Positions 56,179 to 64,000 of a stretch of DNA of 64,000 nt are shown one piece after another. Each line of letters begins with the position of its first letter. Positions within the stretch are counted from its first letter, which is position 1. The position numbers were made by a program, and so were the translations under genes. The stretch is from NCBI GenBank assembly GCA_029814805.1, contig CP122393.1:4388501-4452500 (forward strand), given 5' to 3'. The notes under the pieces are model-generated. The model was not told where the DNA came from. It worked only from the letters and a program-made list of their open reading frames with translations, and did not search any database. This DNA comes from Geminicoccaceae bacterium SCSIO 64248 (GTDB lineage Bacteria > Pseudomonadota > Alphaproteobacteria > Geminicoccales > Geminicoccaceae).

Positions 56179-57243
56179 GTGAAGTTCAGTCTGTTCTATT
56201 TCGATGGCGACGGCTCGCGCGCGGGCTCGGACGCCTACCGCCTTCTGATCGACAGCGCGCGTTTCGCCGATGAGGAAGGGCTGACCGCCCTCTGGGTGCC
56301 CGAGCGGCATTTCCACGCCTTTGGCGGCCTGTACCCCAATCCGTCGGTGATCGTCGCGGCGCTGGCCATGGTCACGCAGCGGGTGAAGCTGCGCTCGGGC
56401 AGCGTGGTCCTGCCCCTGCACCATCCCGTGCGGGTCGCCGAGGACTGGGCGGTGATCGACAACCTGTCCAACGGACGGGCCGGCATCGCCATCGCGTCCG
56501 GCTGGACGATGGACGAGTTCGTGCTGTCGCGCACGCCGCACGGCAGCCGGCGCAGCGCCATGTGGCGCGCCTACGACCAGCTCGTTCCGCTCCTGGCCGG
56601 CGAGGCCGTGACGTTCGAGGACGCCGACGGCAATGTCGTGGACGCGCGCACGTTGCCGCGGCCGGTGCAGCCGCGAATGCCGTTCTGGGTGGCGTGCCAG
56701 TCCACCGAGTCGTTCATCGAGGCGGGCCGGCGCGGCATCAACGTCCTGACCTCTCTCCTGGGCGAGACGATCGAGCTGCTGACGCCGAAGATCCAGGCCT
56801 ATCGGCGCTCGCTCGACAAGCACGGCCACGACCCGGATGCGGGCACCGTCACCCTCATGACGCACACGTTCCTGGGCGAGGACGTCGAGCAGGTCAAAGC
56901 CGACGTCATCGGGCCGTTCTGCGACTATCTCCGCACGCATTACCACCTGCTCCAGGGTCTGGCGCGGGGCATGGGCCTCGACCTGAAGCCCGAGGATTTT
57001 ACGGAGGACGACCTCGAGAGCCTGCTGCGCTTCGGGACGGAGGGCTTCATGAACGGCCGTTCGCTCATCGGAACGCCGGAAAGCTGCCGGCCGATGGTCG
57101 AGTCGTTCGCCGATGCGGGCGTCGACGAGGTCGCCTGCCTGATCGACTTCATCCAGGACTACGACCTCGTCATGAGGGGCCTGCCGCATCTGGCCGCGCT
57201 CGCCCGCGAGCATGCGGACCTGCGCGCCAAGGTCCTTGTCTGA
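56179..57243 (+). CDS. Luciferase-like flavin-dependent monooxygenase (natural-product LLM family)
   Basis: 354 residues from GTG 56179, with CGGAG 7 bases upstream; product begins VKFSLFYFDGDG. It shows the TIM-barrel bacterial luciferase-like family pattern: FADEEGLTALWVPERHFHAFGG, LRSGSVVLPLHHPVRVAEDWAV, GRAGIAIASGWTMDEF, and RTLPRPVQPRMPFWVA. This matches the subfamily associated with NRPS/PKS pathways (MupA- and Atu3671-like), whose members occur free or fused into megasynthases and oxidise carrier-bound intermediates with FMNH2 and O2. Being between a PKS module and an NRPS module, it probably hydroxylates the newly formed beta-ketoacyl-ACP (inference). In the Agrobacterium fabrubactin pathway, as I recall it, such an enzyme is linked to an iron-binding alpha-hydroxy-beta-keto unit. 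Confidence 0.88.
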   Translation: MKFSLFYFDGDGSRAGSDAYRLLIDSARFADEEGLTALWVPERHFHAFGGLYPNPSVIVAALAMVTQRVKLRSGSVVLPLHHPVRVAEDWAVIDNLSNGRAGIAIASGWTMDEFVLSRTPHGSRRSAMWRAYDQLVPLLAGEAVTFEDADGNVVDARTLPRPVQPRMPFWVACQSTESFIEAGRRGINVLTSLLGETIELLTPKIQAYRRSLDKHGHDPDAGTVTLMTHTFLGEDVEQVKADVIGPFCDYLRTHYHLLQGLARGMGLDLKPEDFTEDDLESLLRFGTEGFMNGRSLIGTPESCRPMVESFADAGVDEVACLIDFIQDYDLVMRGLPHLAALAREHADLRAKVLV

Positions 57244-57258
57244 GAGGGTCGGCCGGCC

Positions 57259-60200
57259 GTGACGCAAGCGGAGACCATCGCGAAGCTGCGCGCCCGGATC
57301 GCGACCGTGAGCGTGTCCCAGCACGCGGCCTTGCGCCGGGAACTGGAGAAGCGCGGCATCGCCTGGGAACAGGTGGCGCCGGAGGTGTCTACGCAGCGGC
57401 CGCGTCCCGAGCGGCTGCCGCTCTTGCCGTCCCAACTGCACGTCTGGGTTCTGCAGCAGCTCTATCCGCGCAGCCCCGCCTATCACATCGCCTTCGCCTG
57501 GCGCTTTCGCGGCCCGCTCGACGTCCCGGCCCTCGGTCGCGCCCTGCAACACGTCGTCGATCGCCACGAGACGCTACGGACCGGCTTTCCGACGGAGGAT
57601 GGGGCGCCGTGGCAGGACGTTCGGGAACGCTGCCCGCTCACGCTCGAGTGCACCGACCTGCGCTCCGAGCCCGAGCGCTTCGATGCGTTGGCGGGCACCT
57701 TCGCGAACGCTCCCTTCGACCTGACCGCCCCGCCCCTGATGCGCGTGCATCTCTACCGGCTGGGCGAGCACGAGCATACGCTGGCCTTCGTCGTGCACCA
57801 CATCGTCGCCGACGGCTGGTCGCGGGGCGTTCTACTGCGCGAGCTGCCGGCGTGCTACCGCGCTTGCATGGGCGACATGCAGCCGGTGCTGCCGCCTCTT
57901 CCCAAGGCGTTCGCCGACATCGTCCTCGAGCGCGAGGCGTGGCTGGAGAGCGCGGACCATGAGCGGCAGAAGGCCTATTGGCGGCGGCGGCTCGACGGCC
58001 TCGCGCCGCAGAGCCTTCCATCCGACCGGCCCAGGGGAGCCGGCCGCGAGCTTGGCGCTGCCACGATCGTCCGCAGGCTGCCGCAAGACCTGTCGGCGCG
58101 ATCCCGCGCCGCCGCGAGCCGGCTCGGCACCACACTGTTCGTGACCCTGCTCGCCACGTTCATGCTCCTTTTGCATCGCCATTCCGGCCAGGACGACCTT
58201 GCGGTCGGCGTTCCGACGGCGGGGCGGCGCGATCCGGACGCGGCCGGCCTGATCGGCCTGTTCGTCAACACGCTGGTCCTGCGCGCGACCCTGGAGCCCG
58301 GCCTCACCTTCCGGGACTGGCTCGACCGTCTGCGCGAGGCGCTGGCCGATGCGCTGGAGCACCAGGACATCCCGTTCGCGCGCGTCGTCGATGTGGTGGG
58401 CGTCGAGCGCAGCGCCGGGCAGAACCCGCTGTTCCAGGCCCTGTTCCAGGCGCAGACCGAGGGGTATCGCGAGCAGAACGCCGAACGGCTGGATTTCGGT
58501 GTCGCCGGCCTCGAGACGCGCCAGGAGATCGTGCCGCTCGCCGAAGCCAAGTTCGATCTGAGCTGGCACATGTTCGAGCGTGCGGACGGACTGGCGCTCA
58601 CGGTCGAATATCGCCCGTCCCTGTTCGACGCCGATCGCATCGAGCGCATGATCGGTCATTTCGAGACCCTGCTCGCCGCCGTCGCCGACGCTCCGGACCG
58701 GCCGCTGTCGCACCTCGACCATCTCCCCGTCGGCGAGCGAGCGTCGCTGCTGGCGCTGGGCGAAGGCGAGCGCAGGCCGCTGCCCTTGGCGTGCGTCCAT
58801 GACGTGATCGCGGCGGAGGCGCGCCGCTCGCCCGACCGTCCCGCGCTGATCGCCAACGGCCGCGTGTGGAGCTACGCGGAGCTCGACGGCGCGGCCGACG
58901 CCCTGGCCCGCCGGATCGCCGCGCATCCGGCTGCGGCTCTGCCGGGCGCCCGGATCGCCCTTTGCCTGCCGCGGGGAGCCGACCTGCTCGTCGCGATCCT
59001 CGCGAGCATGAAGGCCGGCGCGGCCTATGTCCCGCTCGATCCCGATCACCCGGCGGATCGGATCGCGCACATCCTGGAAGACGCCGATGTCGCCATGGTC
59101 CTGGCGCACGGGCCGGGCGAGGGATGCGTGCCGCGAATCGATCCCTCGGAGCGAGACGTCGCGGCGGAATGCGGGAGCCTGCCGCAATCGGACCGGAACG
59201 CGCTCGCCTATGTCATGTACACCTCCGGCTCGACCGGCCGCCCGAAGGGTGTGCCGATCACCCATGCCAGCCTGCTCAATCTGCTCCGGTCGATGGCACG
59301 CGTCCCTGGAATGAGCCAGGGCGACCGCCTGCTCGCTGTGACGACGGTCGCCTTCGACATCGCCGGCCTGGAGTTGCTGCTGCCGCTTACCGTCGGCGGC
59401 ACGGTGGTGCTGGCGGACCGCGACACGACGCTGTCGATGCCGAGGCTGGCGGCCGCTCTCGACGAGCACGGCATCACCCATATGCAGGCAACGCCCGCGA
59501 CCTGGCGCCTGCTTCTGGACGACGGATGGCAGGGACGGCCCGAGCTCGTTGCCCTGTGCGGCGGCGAGGCGCTGGAAGGGCCGCTCGCCGCCCGCCTGCT
59601 CGAGCGGACCCAGGCGCTCTGGAACCTCTACGGACCGACCGAGACGACGATCTGGTCCGGCGCGCTCCGTGTCGAACCGCGCCATCTCTCCGGACCCGCC
59701 GTGGCGATCGGCGGTCCGATCGACAATACGCGGTTTCACGTCCTCGATGCCGATCTCAGGCCCACACCGCTCGGCGTCGCGGGCGAGCTGTTCATCGGCG
59801 GGGCCGGCCTCAGCCCGGGCTATTGGCGCAGGCCGGACCTTACCGCCGAGCGCTTCGTCGCGAGCCCGTTCGCGGACGAACGCGCGACCGCTCCCTCCCT
59901 GTATCGGACCGGGGACAGGGTCGTTCGGCATGCGAACGGCGAGATGACGTTTCTCGGCCGCGTCGATCACCAGCTCAAGCTTCGCGGCTACCGGATCGAG
60001 GCGGGCGAGATCGAAAGCCTGCTCCAGGAGGAGCCCGCCGTCGCGCAGGCCCTGGTCGTCTTGGATGGCGAGCGGCAGCGTCTCGTCGCCTATTGCCGGC
60101 TGGCTTCCGGTCACGGCGAAAGGCCTGGCTCGGACGTGGAGACGGAGCTTCGCCGCGCGCTCGCCGCGCGCCTGCCGCGCCACATGATGCCTTCGGCCTT

Positions 60201-61671
60201 CGTGCTGCTGGAGGCGTTTCCGCTCAACACCAACGGCAAGGTGGATCGGAAGAGGCTGCCGGCACCGGACGCGACTTCAGCGGTCGCGGGCGCCAAGACC
60301 CCGCCGCGCACGGATGCGGAGCGGGCGCTGCTCGCGGCGTGGCAGGCGGTCCTCGGCCGGGAGGACATCGGCGTCGAGGACAATTTCTTCGACCTGGGCG
60401 GCGATTCGGTCTCCGCCATGCGGATCGTCGCCCGCGCCAAGGCGATGGGCTACGCGATCGAGCCGACCGAGCTGTTCGAGCACCAGACCGTGGCGACCCA
60501 GGCCCGTGTCGCCCGCGCGATCGTGGCGCTGTCGACGGCGCCGCTCAGCGCATGGCAGCGCGCGGTCCGAGACATCGAGACGCCGCCGTGGCTCCTGGCC
60601 GTCCCGGTCGGCACCGCGCCTGTGGCCGCGATTGAGAAGGCAGTGCGGGCCGTATCCGCGCACCATCCCGTCCTCGGCCTGCGTCTCGACCGCGACGCAT
60701 GGCGCCCGGGCGCGCCCGTTCCTGCGATCGTCACGGTGGAGGCGGGCGACGATGCGGCCTTCACCGATTGGGCGCGGACGGCCGTACAGGAGAAGGACGC
60801 CGCGCGTTGGGCGCTGGGCATCGTGAATGCGGGAACGACACGCCGGCTGCTTCTGGCGGTTCATTCCATCCTGCTGGACGCGCCTTCCCTGGGATGGCTC
60901 GCCCGGGATCTGCGCATCGCCGTCGACGGCTTGGCTGCGGGCGCCGAGCCGACGCTGCCTCCGTCCGGCGACTATCCCGCCTGGCTCCGCCGCGACGGTT
61001 CGGATGCGCCTGAGTGCGACGAGCCGAAGGGCGGCGGGACCGGGGAGGCCGCGTCGTTCACGATCGGCCTCGACCCGGACGAGACCGCGCGCGTCCTGGA
61101 AGCCGCCCGCAGCCTGGACACGGACGTGGAGACGCTGGTCCTGACGGCGCTTGCGCGGACGCTGGCCGGCTGGAACGGGACGGAGACGGCACGGATCGAC
61201 CTGCTCACTGCCGGCCGGACGGGCGCAGGGCCCGGTCTGGATCGCACACTCGGCCAGTTCACCCGCCGCCTGCCGCTGGATGTGCGGTTGCCCGCGGGCG
61301 GAACGGCGACCGCGATCGAGGCGGCGACGAAGGCGATCGCGGCAGCGTCCGAAACCGGCATGCCGGGCATGGACGAGGCGCAGGGCGACGCGCTCCTGAC
61401 CTTCCAAGCGCTCGACGCTGCCGATGGCGAATGGCTGTCCGTGCCTGCGCCGGATCGCGGCTCGGATCATTCCCTCGTCTTGAACGCGACCCTGCGGACT
61501 CTGCGGCTGGAGCTCGGCTGGCGCCACGAGATCGGGCGGTGGCAGCCGGCCGCCGCGCAGCGACTGGCGTCGCGTCACCGGGCGGAACTCACCTCCATCC
61601 GAGCGGAAGCTCCGCAGCCCGCAGCCAGGCTGGACCTGCTTCTGACCCGGCTGAAGGCGCGCAAGGACTAG
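57259..61671 (+). CDS. NRPS C-A(Gly)-T with degenerate epimerase-like C-terminal domain
   Basis: 1470 residues from GTG 57259 (GAGAGGG 10 bases upstream). A short helical N-terminal region (1-45) precedes a C domain (about 50-490) with intact HHIVADGWS. A domain has TSGSTGRPKG, FDIAGLE, HMQATPATW, ALCGGEAL and NLYGPTETTIW, code D-I-L-Q-L-G-L-I-W(K), the classical glycine code. T has FFDLGGDSVSAMR, the GGDS form expected before an epimerase. The C-terminal region (about 1090-1460) aligns with E domains in layout but has VHSILLDAPS in place of HHxxxDGxS (second catalytic His is Ser) and lacks the NYLGQ-type motif. It should be inactive, which suits a glycine module because glycine has no chiral centre. 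It probably survives as a docking or structural domain (inference). Confidence 0.9.
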   Translation: MTQAETIAKLRARIATVSVSQHAALRRELEKRGIAWEQVAPEVSTQRPRPERLPLLPSQLHVWVLQQLYPRSPAYHIAFAWRFRGPLDVPALGRALQHVVDRHETLRTGFPTEDGAPWQDVRERCPLTLECTDLRSEPERFDALAGTFANAPFDLTAPPLMRVHLYRLGEHEHTLAFVVHHIVADGWSRGVLLRELPACYRACMGDMQPVLPPLPKAFADIVLEREAWLESADHERQKAYWRRRLDGLAPQSLPSDRPRGAGRELGAATIVRRLPQDLSARSRAAASRLGTTLFVTLLATFMLLLHRHSGQDDLAVGVPTAGRRDPDAAGLIGLFVNTLVLRATLEPGLTFRDWLDRLREALADALEHQDIPFARVVDVVGVERSAGQNPLFQALFQAQTEGYREQNAERLDFGVAGLETRQEIVPLAEAKFDLSWHMFERADGLALTVEYRPSLFDADRIERMIGHFETLLAAVADAPDRPLSHLDHLPVGERASLLALGEGERRPLPLACVHDVIAAEARRSPDRPALIANGRVWSYAELDGAADALARRIAAHPAAALPGARIALCLPRGADLLVAILASMKAGAAYVPLDPDHPADRIAHILEDADVAMVLAHGPGEGCVPRIDPSERDVAAECGSLPQSDRNALAYVMYTSGSTGRPKGVPITHASLLNLLRSMARVPGMSQGDRLLAVTTVAFDIAGLELLLPLTVGGTVVLADRDTTLSMPRLAAALDEHGITHMQATPATWRLLLDDGWQGRPELVALCGGEALEGPLAARLLERTQALWNLYGPTETTIWSGALRVEPRHLSGPAVAIGGPIDNTRFHVLDADLRPTPLGVAGELFIGGAGLSPGYWRRPDLTAERFVASPFADERATAPSLYRTGDRVVRHANGEMTFLGRVDHQLKLRGYRIEAGEIESLLQEEPAVAQALVVLDGERQRLVAYCRLASGHGERPGSDVETELRRALAARLPRHMMPSAFVLLEAFPLNTNGKVDRKRLPAPDATSAVAGAKTPPRTDAERALLAAWQAVLGREDIGVEDNFFDLGGDSVSAMRIVARAKAMGYAIEPTELFEHQTVATQARVARAIVALSTAPLSAWQRAVRDIETPPWLLAVPVGTAPVAAIEKAVRAVSAHHPVLGLRLDRDAWRPGAPVPAIVTVEAGDDAAFTDWARTAVQEKDAARWALGIVNAGTTRRLLLAVHSILLDAPSLGWLARDLRIAVDGLAAGAEPTLPPSGDYPAWLRRDGSDAPECDEPKGGGTGEAASFTIGLDPDETARVLEAARSLDTDVETLVLTALARTLAGWNGTETARIDLLTAGRTGAGPGLDRTLGQFTRRLPLDVRLPAGGTATAIEAATKAIAAASETGMPGMDEAQGDALLTFQALDAADGEWLSVPAPDRGSDHSLVLNATLRTLRLELGWRHEIGRWQPAAAQRLASRHRAELTSIRAEAPQPAARLDLLLTRLKARKD

Positions 61672-61674
61672 GTC

Positions 61675-64000
61675 ATGGCGGATATCGTCGACGTCTACGA
61701 GATGACTCCGCTCCAGGCGGGCATGCTCTTCCACACGCTCTACCAGCCCGAATCCGGCGCCTATTTCGAGCAGTTCTGGTGCGTCCTGGAAGGGCCGCTC
61801 GACGTCGAGGCCTACCGGGGCGCGTGGCAGCAGACCGTCGCCCGCCATGACGTGCTGCGCAGCGCATGCCATTGGGACGACCTCGATCACCCGGCGCTGG
61901 TGGTGCACGGCGCGGCCGATCCGGAATGGTGCATCGAGGACTGGAGCGGCCTCGATGCCGCCGCGCAGGACACGCGCTTCGCCGCATGGCTCGCCGACGA
62001 TCGCAGCCGCGGCTTTGCGCTGGACCGGGCCCCGCTCGTGCGCTTCGCGCTGCTCCGTCTCGGATCCGGCCGTCACCGTTTCGTCTGGAGCTTCCATCAT
62101 CTGCTGATGGACGGCTGGTGCGGTGCCTTGCTGGTCCGAGAGGTCCTGCGGCGCTATGCGGGCGGCGAAGCGCCGCCGGCGCCGCCATCCTATCGCCATT
62201 TCGTGGAGTGGCGCGCGCGCCAGGACAGGGACGCGGCCGAGGCCTATTGGCGCCATGCGCTTGCGGGCGCCGCCATGCCGACGCCGCTCGGCATCGAGCG
62301 GCCCCGTTCCGGCGGCGCCTTGCCGATCACGCTTCGCGAGACGCTTTCCGCCGGGTTGAGCGCCGATCTCACGACGATGGCACGCGACGCGCGGCTGACG
62401 CTGAACACGCTCGTCCAAGGCGCTTGGGCGCTCCTGCTCGCCCGCTACAGCGGAGCGGAAGACGTCGTGTTCGGCGCGGTCCAGTCCGGCCGGCCGCCCG
62501 AGCTGCCGGGCGTGGAGGATATGGTCGGCCTGTTCCTCAACACGACTCCGGTGCGGGCGGTCGCCGCGGCCGGCGAGCGGCTCGTTCCGTGGCTTCGGGA
62601 CCTGCAGGCCGAGCAACGCCAACGCGAGCGCTTCGGCTACGCCGCACTCACCGACATCCAGCGCTGGAGCGGGACGACGGGCAGCACGCTGTTCGACAGC
62701 CTGCTGATCGTCGAGACCTACCCGCAGTCGATCGAGTCCGTGGTGGCAACGGACGAATCGTCGCTTCGCGTCAGCGGGGCGGGCAGCCGCGAGCGGACCC
62801 ACTACGCCCTCACGCTCAAGGTCTTTCCGGGCGATCGGATCGGGCTCGATCTCAGCGCCGATCCCGCCCGGATCGAGCCCGCCGACGCCAAGCGTCTCCT
62901 CGCCCATCTGCGGACCGTGCTCGCCCAGTTCGCGCAACGGCCCGATGCCAGGCTCGGCGAGATCACGCTTCTCGATCCTGCCGAGCGCGACCGTCTCTTG
63001 CGGCTTGGGCGGGGAAGGGAGCGGACGCCCGCGCCCCTGGTGCACGAGCAGATCCTGGTCCGCGCCGGCGCGTCTCCGCAAGCGGTCGCGGTCGAACTCG
63101 AGGACGGGACCTGCCTGACCTACGCCGAGCTCGACCGGCGCTCGGGCGCGATGGCGGCCCGGCTTCGCGAGCAGGGAGCCGGGCCCGGCACGGTGGTCGC
63201 GCTGTGCCTGGAGCGGGGTGCCGCCCTCGTGCCGTCGCTGCTGGGCGTTCTGCGGTCCGGCGCGGCCTATCTGCCGCTCGACCCGCATTATCCGGCGGAA
63301 CGGATCGCCACCACGCTGGCTGATGCCGGCGCGCGGCTGGTGCTGACGGACGAGGCGAGCGCCCCTGTCCTGGCCGGATGGCCGGCCATCGAGGTCGTGA
63401 ACGCGGCGGACTGGCTTGCGCAAACGGTGGACGATTGCGGCCCTGACCGCGCCGTGGACGCCGATGCGATCGCCTACATCCTCTACACGAGCGGCAGCAC
63501 CGGCCGTCCCAAAGGCGTGCCGATCCGCCATAGCAGCCTCAGCAATTTCCTCGCCTCAATGGCCGTCCGGCCGGGGATCGAGGCGGGCGATCGGCTGCTG
63601 GCCGTGACGACCGTCGCCTTCGACATCGCGGCACTGGAGCTGCTGGGACCGCTCAGCCAGGGCGGGACCGTCGTCCTGGCCGAGGCCGCGAGCGCGCGTG
63701 ACGGCCACCGTCTGGCCGCGCTGCTTAGGGAGCGAGCGATCACGATCCTGCAGGCTACCCCGTCTGGGTGGCGCCTCCTGGTCGAGGCCGGCTGGACCGG
63801 CGGCACGGGCCTTCGGATGTTGTGCGGCGGCGAGGCGCTGGACGCGCCGCTCGCGCGTGCCTTGCTGGAGCGCGGCGGTGCGCTCTGGAACCTCTACGGT
63901 CCGACCGAGACGACCATATGGTCGGCCGCGCTCAGGATCGACGCCTCCATGCTGGATGGAGCCGTCGCGCCGATCGGCGAGGCGATCGACGAGACGCAGC
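61675..64000 (+). CDS. NRPS C-A(Gly)... (partial, continues beyond right edge)
   Basis: Open from ATG 61675 (AAGGA 7 bases upstream, 3 bases after the previous stop) to the window edge; 775 codons visible. The C domain (about 1-440) starts DVYEMTPLQAGMLFHTLYQ and has FHHLLMDGWC; this N-terminal motif resembles D-donor condensation domains, matching an upstream T-E architecture even though that E is dead. The A domain is cut after its A5 region: YTSGSTGRPKG, FDIAALE, ILQATPSGW, MLCGGEAL and NLYGPTETTIW are visible, giving D-I-L-Q-L-G-L-I-W, again the glycine code. The A-domain end, carrier and any later modules are outside the window, as is the end of the plus operon. Confidence 0.9.
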   Translation, partial: MADIVDVYEMTPLQAGMLFHTLYQPESGAYFEQFWCVLEGPLDVEAYRGAWQQTVARHDVLRSACHWDDLDHPALVVHGAADPEWCIEDWSGLDAAAQDTRFAAWLADDRSRGFALDRAPLVRFALLRLGSGRHRFVWSFHHLLMDGWCGALLVREVLRRYAGGEAPPAPPSYRHFVEWRARQDRDAAEAYWRHALAGAAMPTPLGIERPRSGGALPITLRETLSAGLSADLTTMARDARLTLNTLVQGAWALLLARYSGAEDVVFGAVQSGRPPELPGVEDMVGLFLNTTPVRAVAAAGERLVPWLRDLQAEQRQRERFGYAALTDIQRWSGTTGSTLFDSLLIVETYPQSIESVVATDESSLRVSGAGSRERTHYALTLKVFPGDRIGLDLSADPARIEPADAKRLLAHLRTVLAQFAQRPDARLGEITLLDPAERDRLLRLGRGRERTPAPLVHEQILVRAGASPQAVAVELEDGTCLTYAELDRRSGAMAARLREQGAGPGTVVALCLERGAALVPSLLGVLRSGAAYLPLDPHYPAERIATTLADAGARLVLTDEASAPVLAGWPAIEVVNAADWLAQTVDDCGPDRAVDADAIAYILYTSGSTGRPKGVPIRHSSLSNFLASMAVRPGIEAGDRLLAVTTVAFDIAALELLGPLSQGGTVVLAEAASARDGHRLAALLRERAITILQATPSGWRLLVEAGWTGGTGLRMLCGGEALDAPLARALLERGGALWNLYGPTETTIWSAALRIDASMLDGAVAPIGEAIDETQ

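Overview
Very GC-rich DNA from a Gram-negative proteobacterium, probably an alphaproteobacterium. A TonB-dependent outer-membrane receptor and a Wzc-type capsule co-polymerase imply an outer membrane; the exact taxon cannot be fixed from this window. No rRNA, tRNA, CRISPR array, insertion sequence or attachment site was recognised. Almost all of the window is coding; only four gaps exceed 300 bases, and all four are AT-rich compared with their surroundings.

Left part (1-10856, all on the minus strand): an exopolysaccharide locus. In transcription order it encodes a Wzc-like chain-length/tyrosine-kinase protein, a membrane-anchored nucleotide-sugar 4,6-dehydratase (FlaA1/PglF/WbpM type), a DegT-family sugar aminotransferase, a split transketolase (N and C halves as two genes), an initiating sugar-phosphate transferase, a family-4-like glycosyltransferase, and an O-antigen ligase/Wzy polymerase cut by the left edge. 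The start of wzc has an excellent Fur-box match 39 bases upstream.

Middle (11254-14689): a TonB-dependent receptor (-) and a type II thioesterase (+), divergently arranged around an AT-rich promoter region.

Right part (14626-64000): a large NRPS/PKS assembly line in two divergent operons. The minus operon (48873 to 14626, eleven tightly coupled genes) carries C-A-T-reductase, a SAM methyltransferase, a class III aminotransferase, MbtH, two unrecognised small proteins, C-A-T, KS-AT-KR-ACP, C-A-T-Cyc-A(Cys)-oxidase-T, C-A-T-C-A-T-E, and C-A(Ser)-T. The plus operon (49241 to beyond 64000) carries a fatty acyl-AMP ligase fused to an ACP, KS-AT-KR-ACP, a luciferase-like flavin monooxygenase, C-A(Gly)-T with a dead epimerase, and C-A(Gly), cut by the right edge.

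Working model (inference): a fatty acid is activated by the FAAL, extended with malonate and possibly alpha-hydroxylated by the flavin enzyme, then carried through glycine-rich NRPS modules, a second malonate extension, a thiazole-forming cysteine module, further residues including serine, and finally released reductively as an aldehyde that the aminotransferase could convert to an amine. With the adjacent TonB receptor and a Fur-like site, an iron-chelating thiazole lipopeptide is the most attractive hypothesis, but the product is unknown. I cannot name a known cluster with this exact set of modules.
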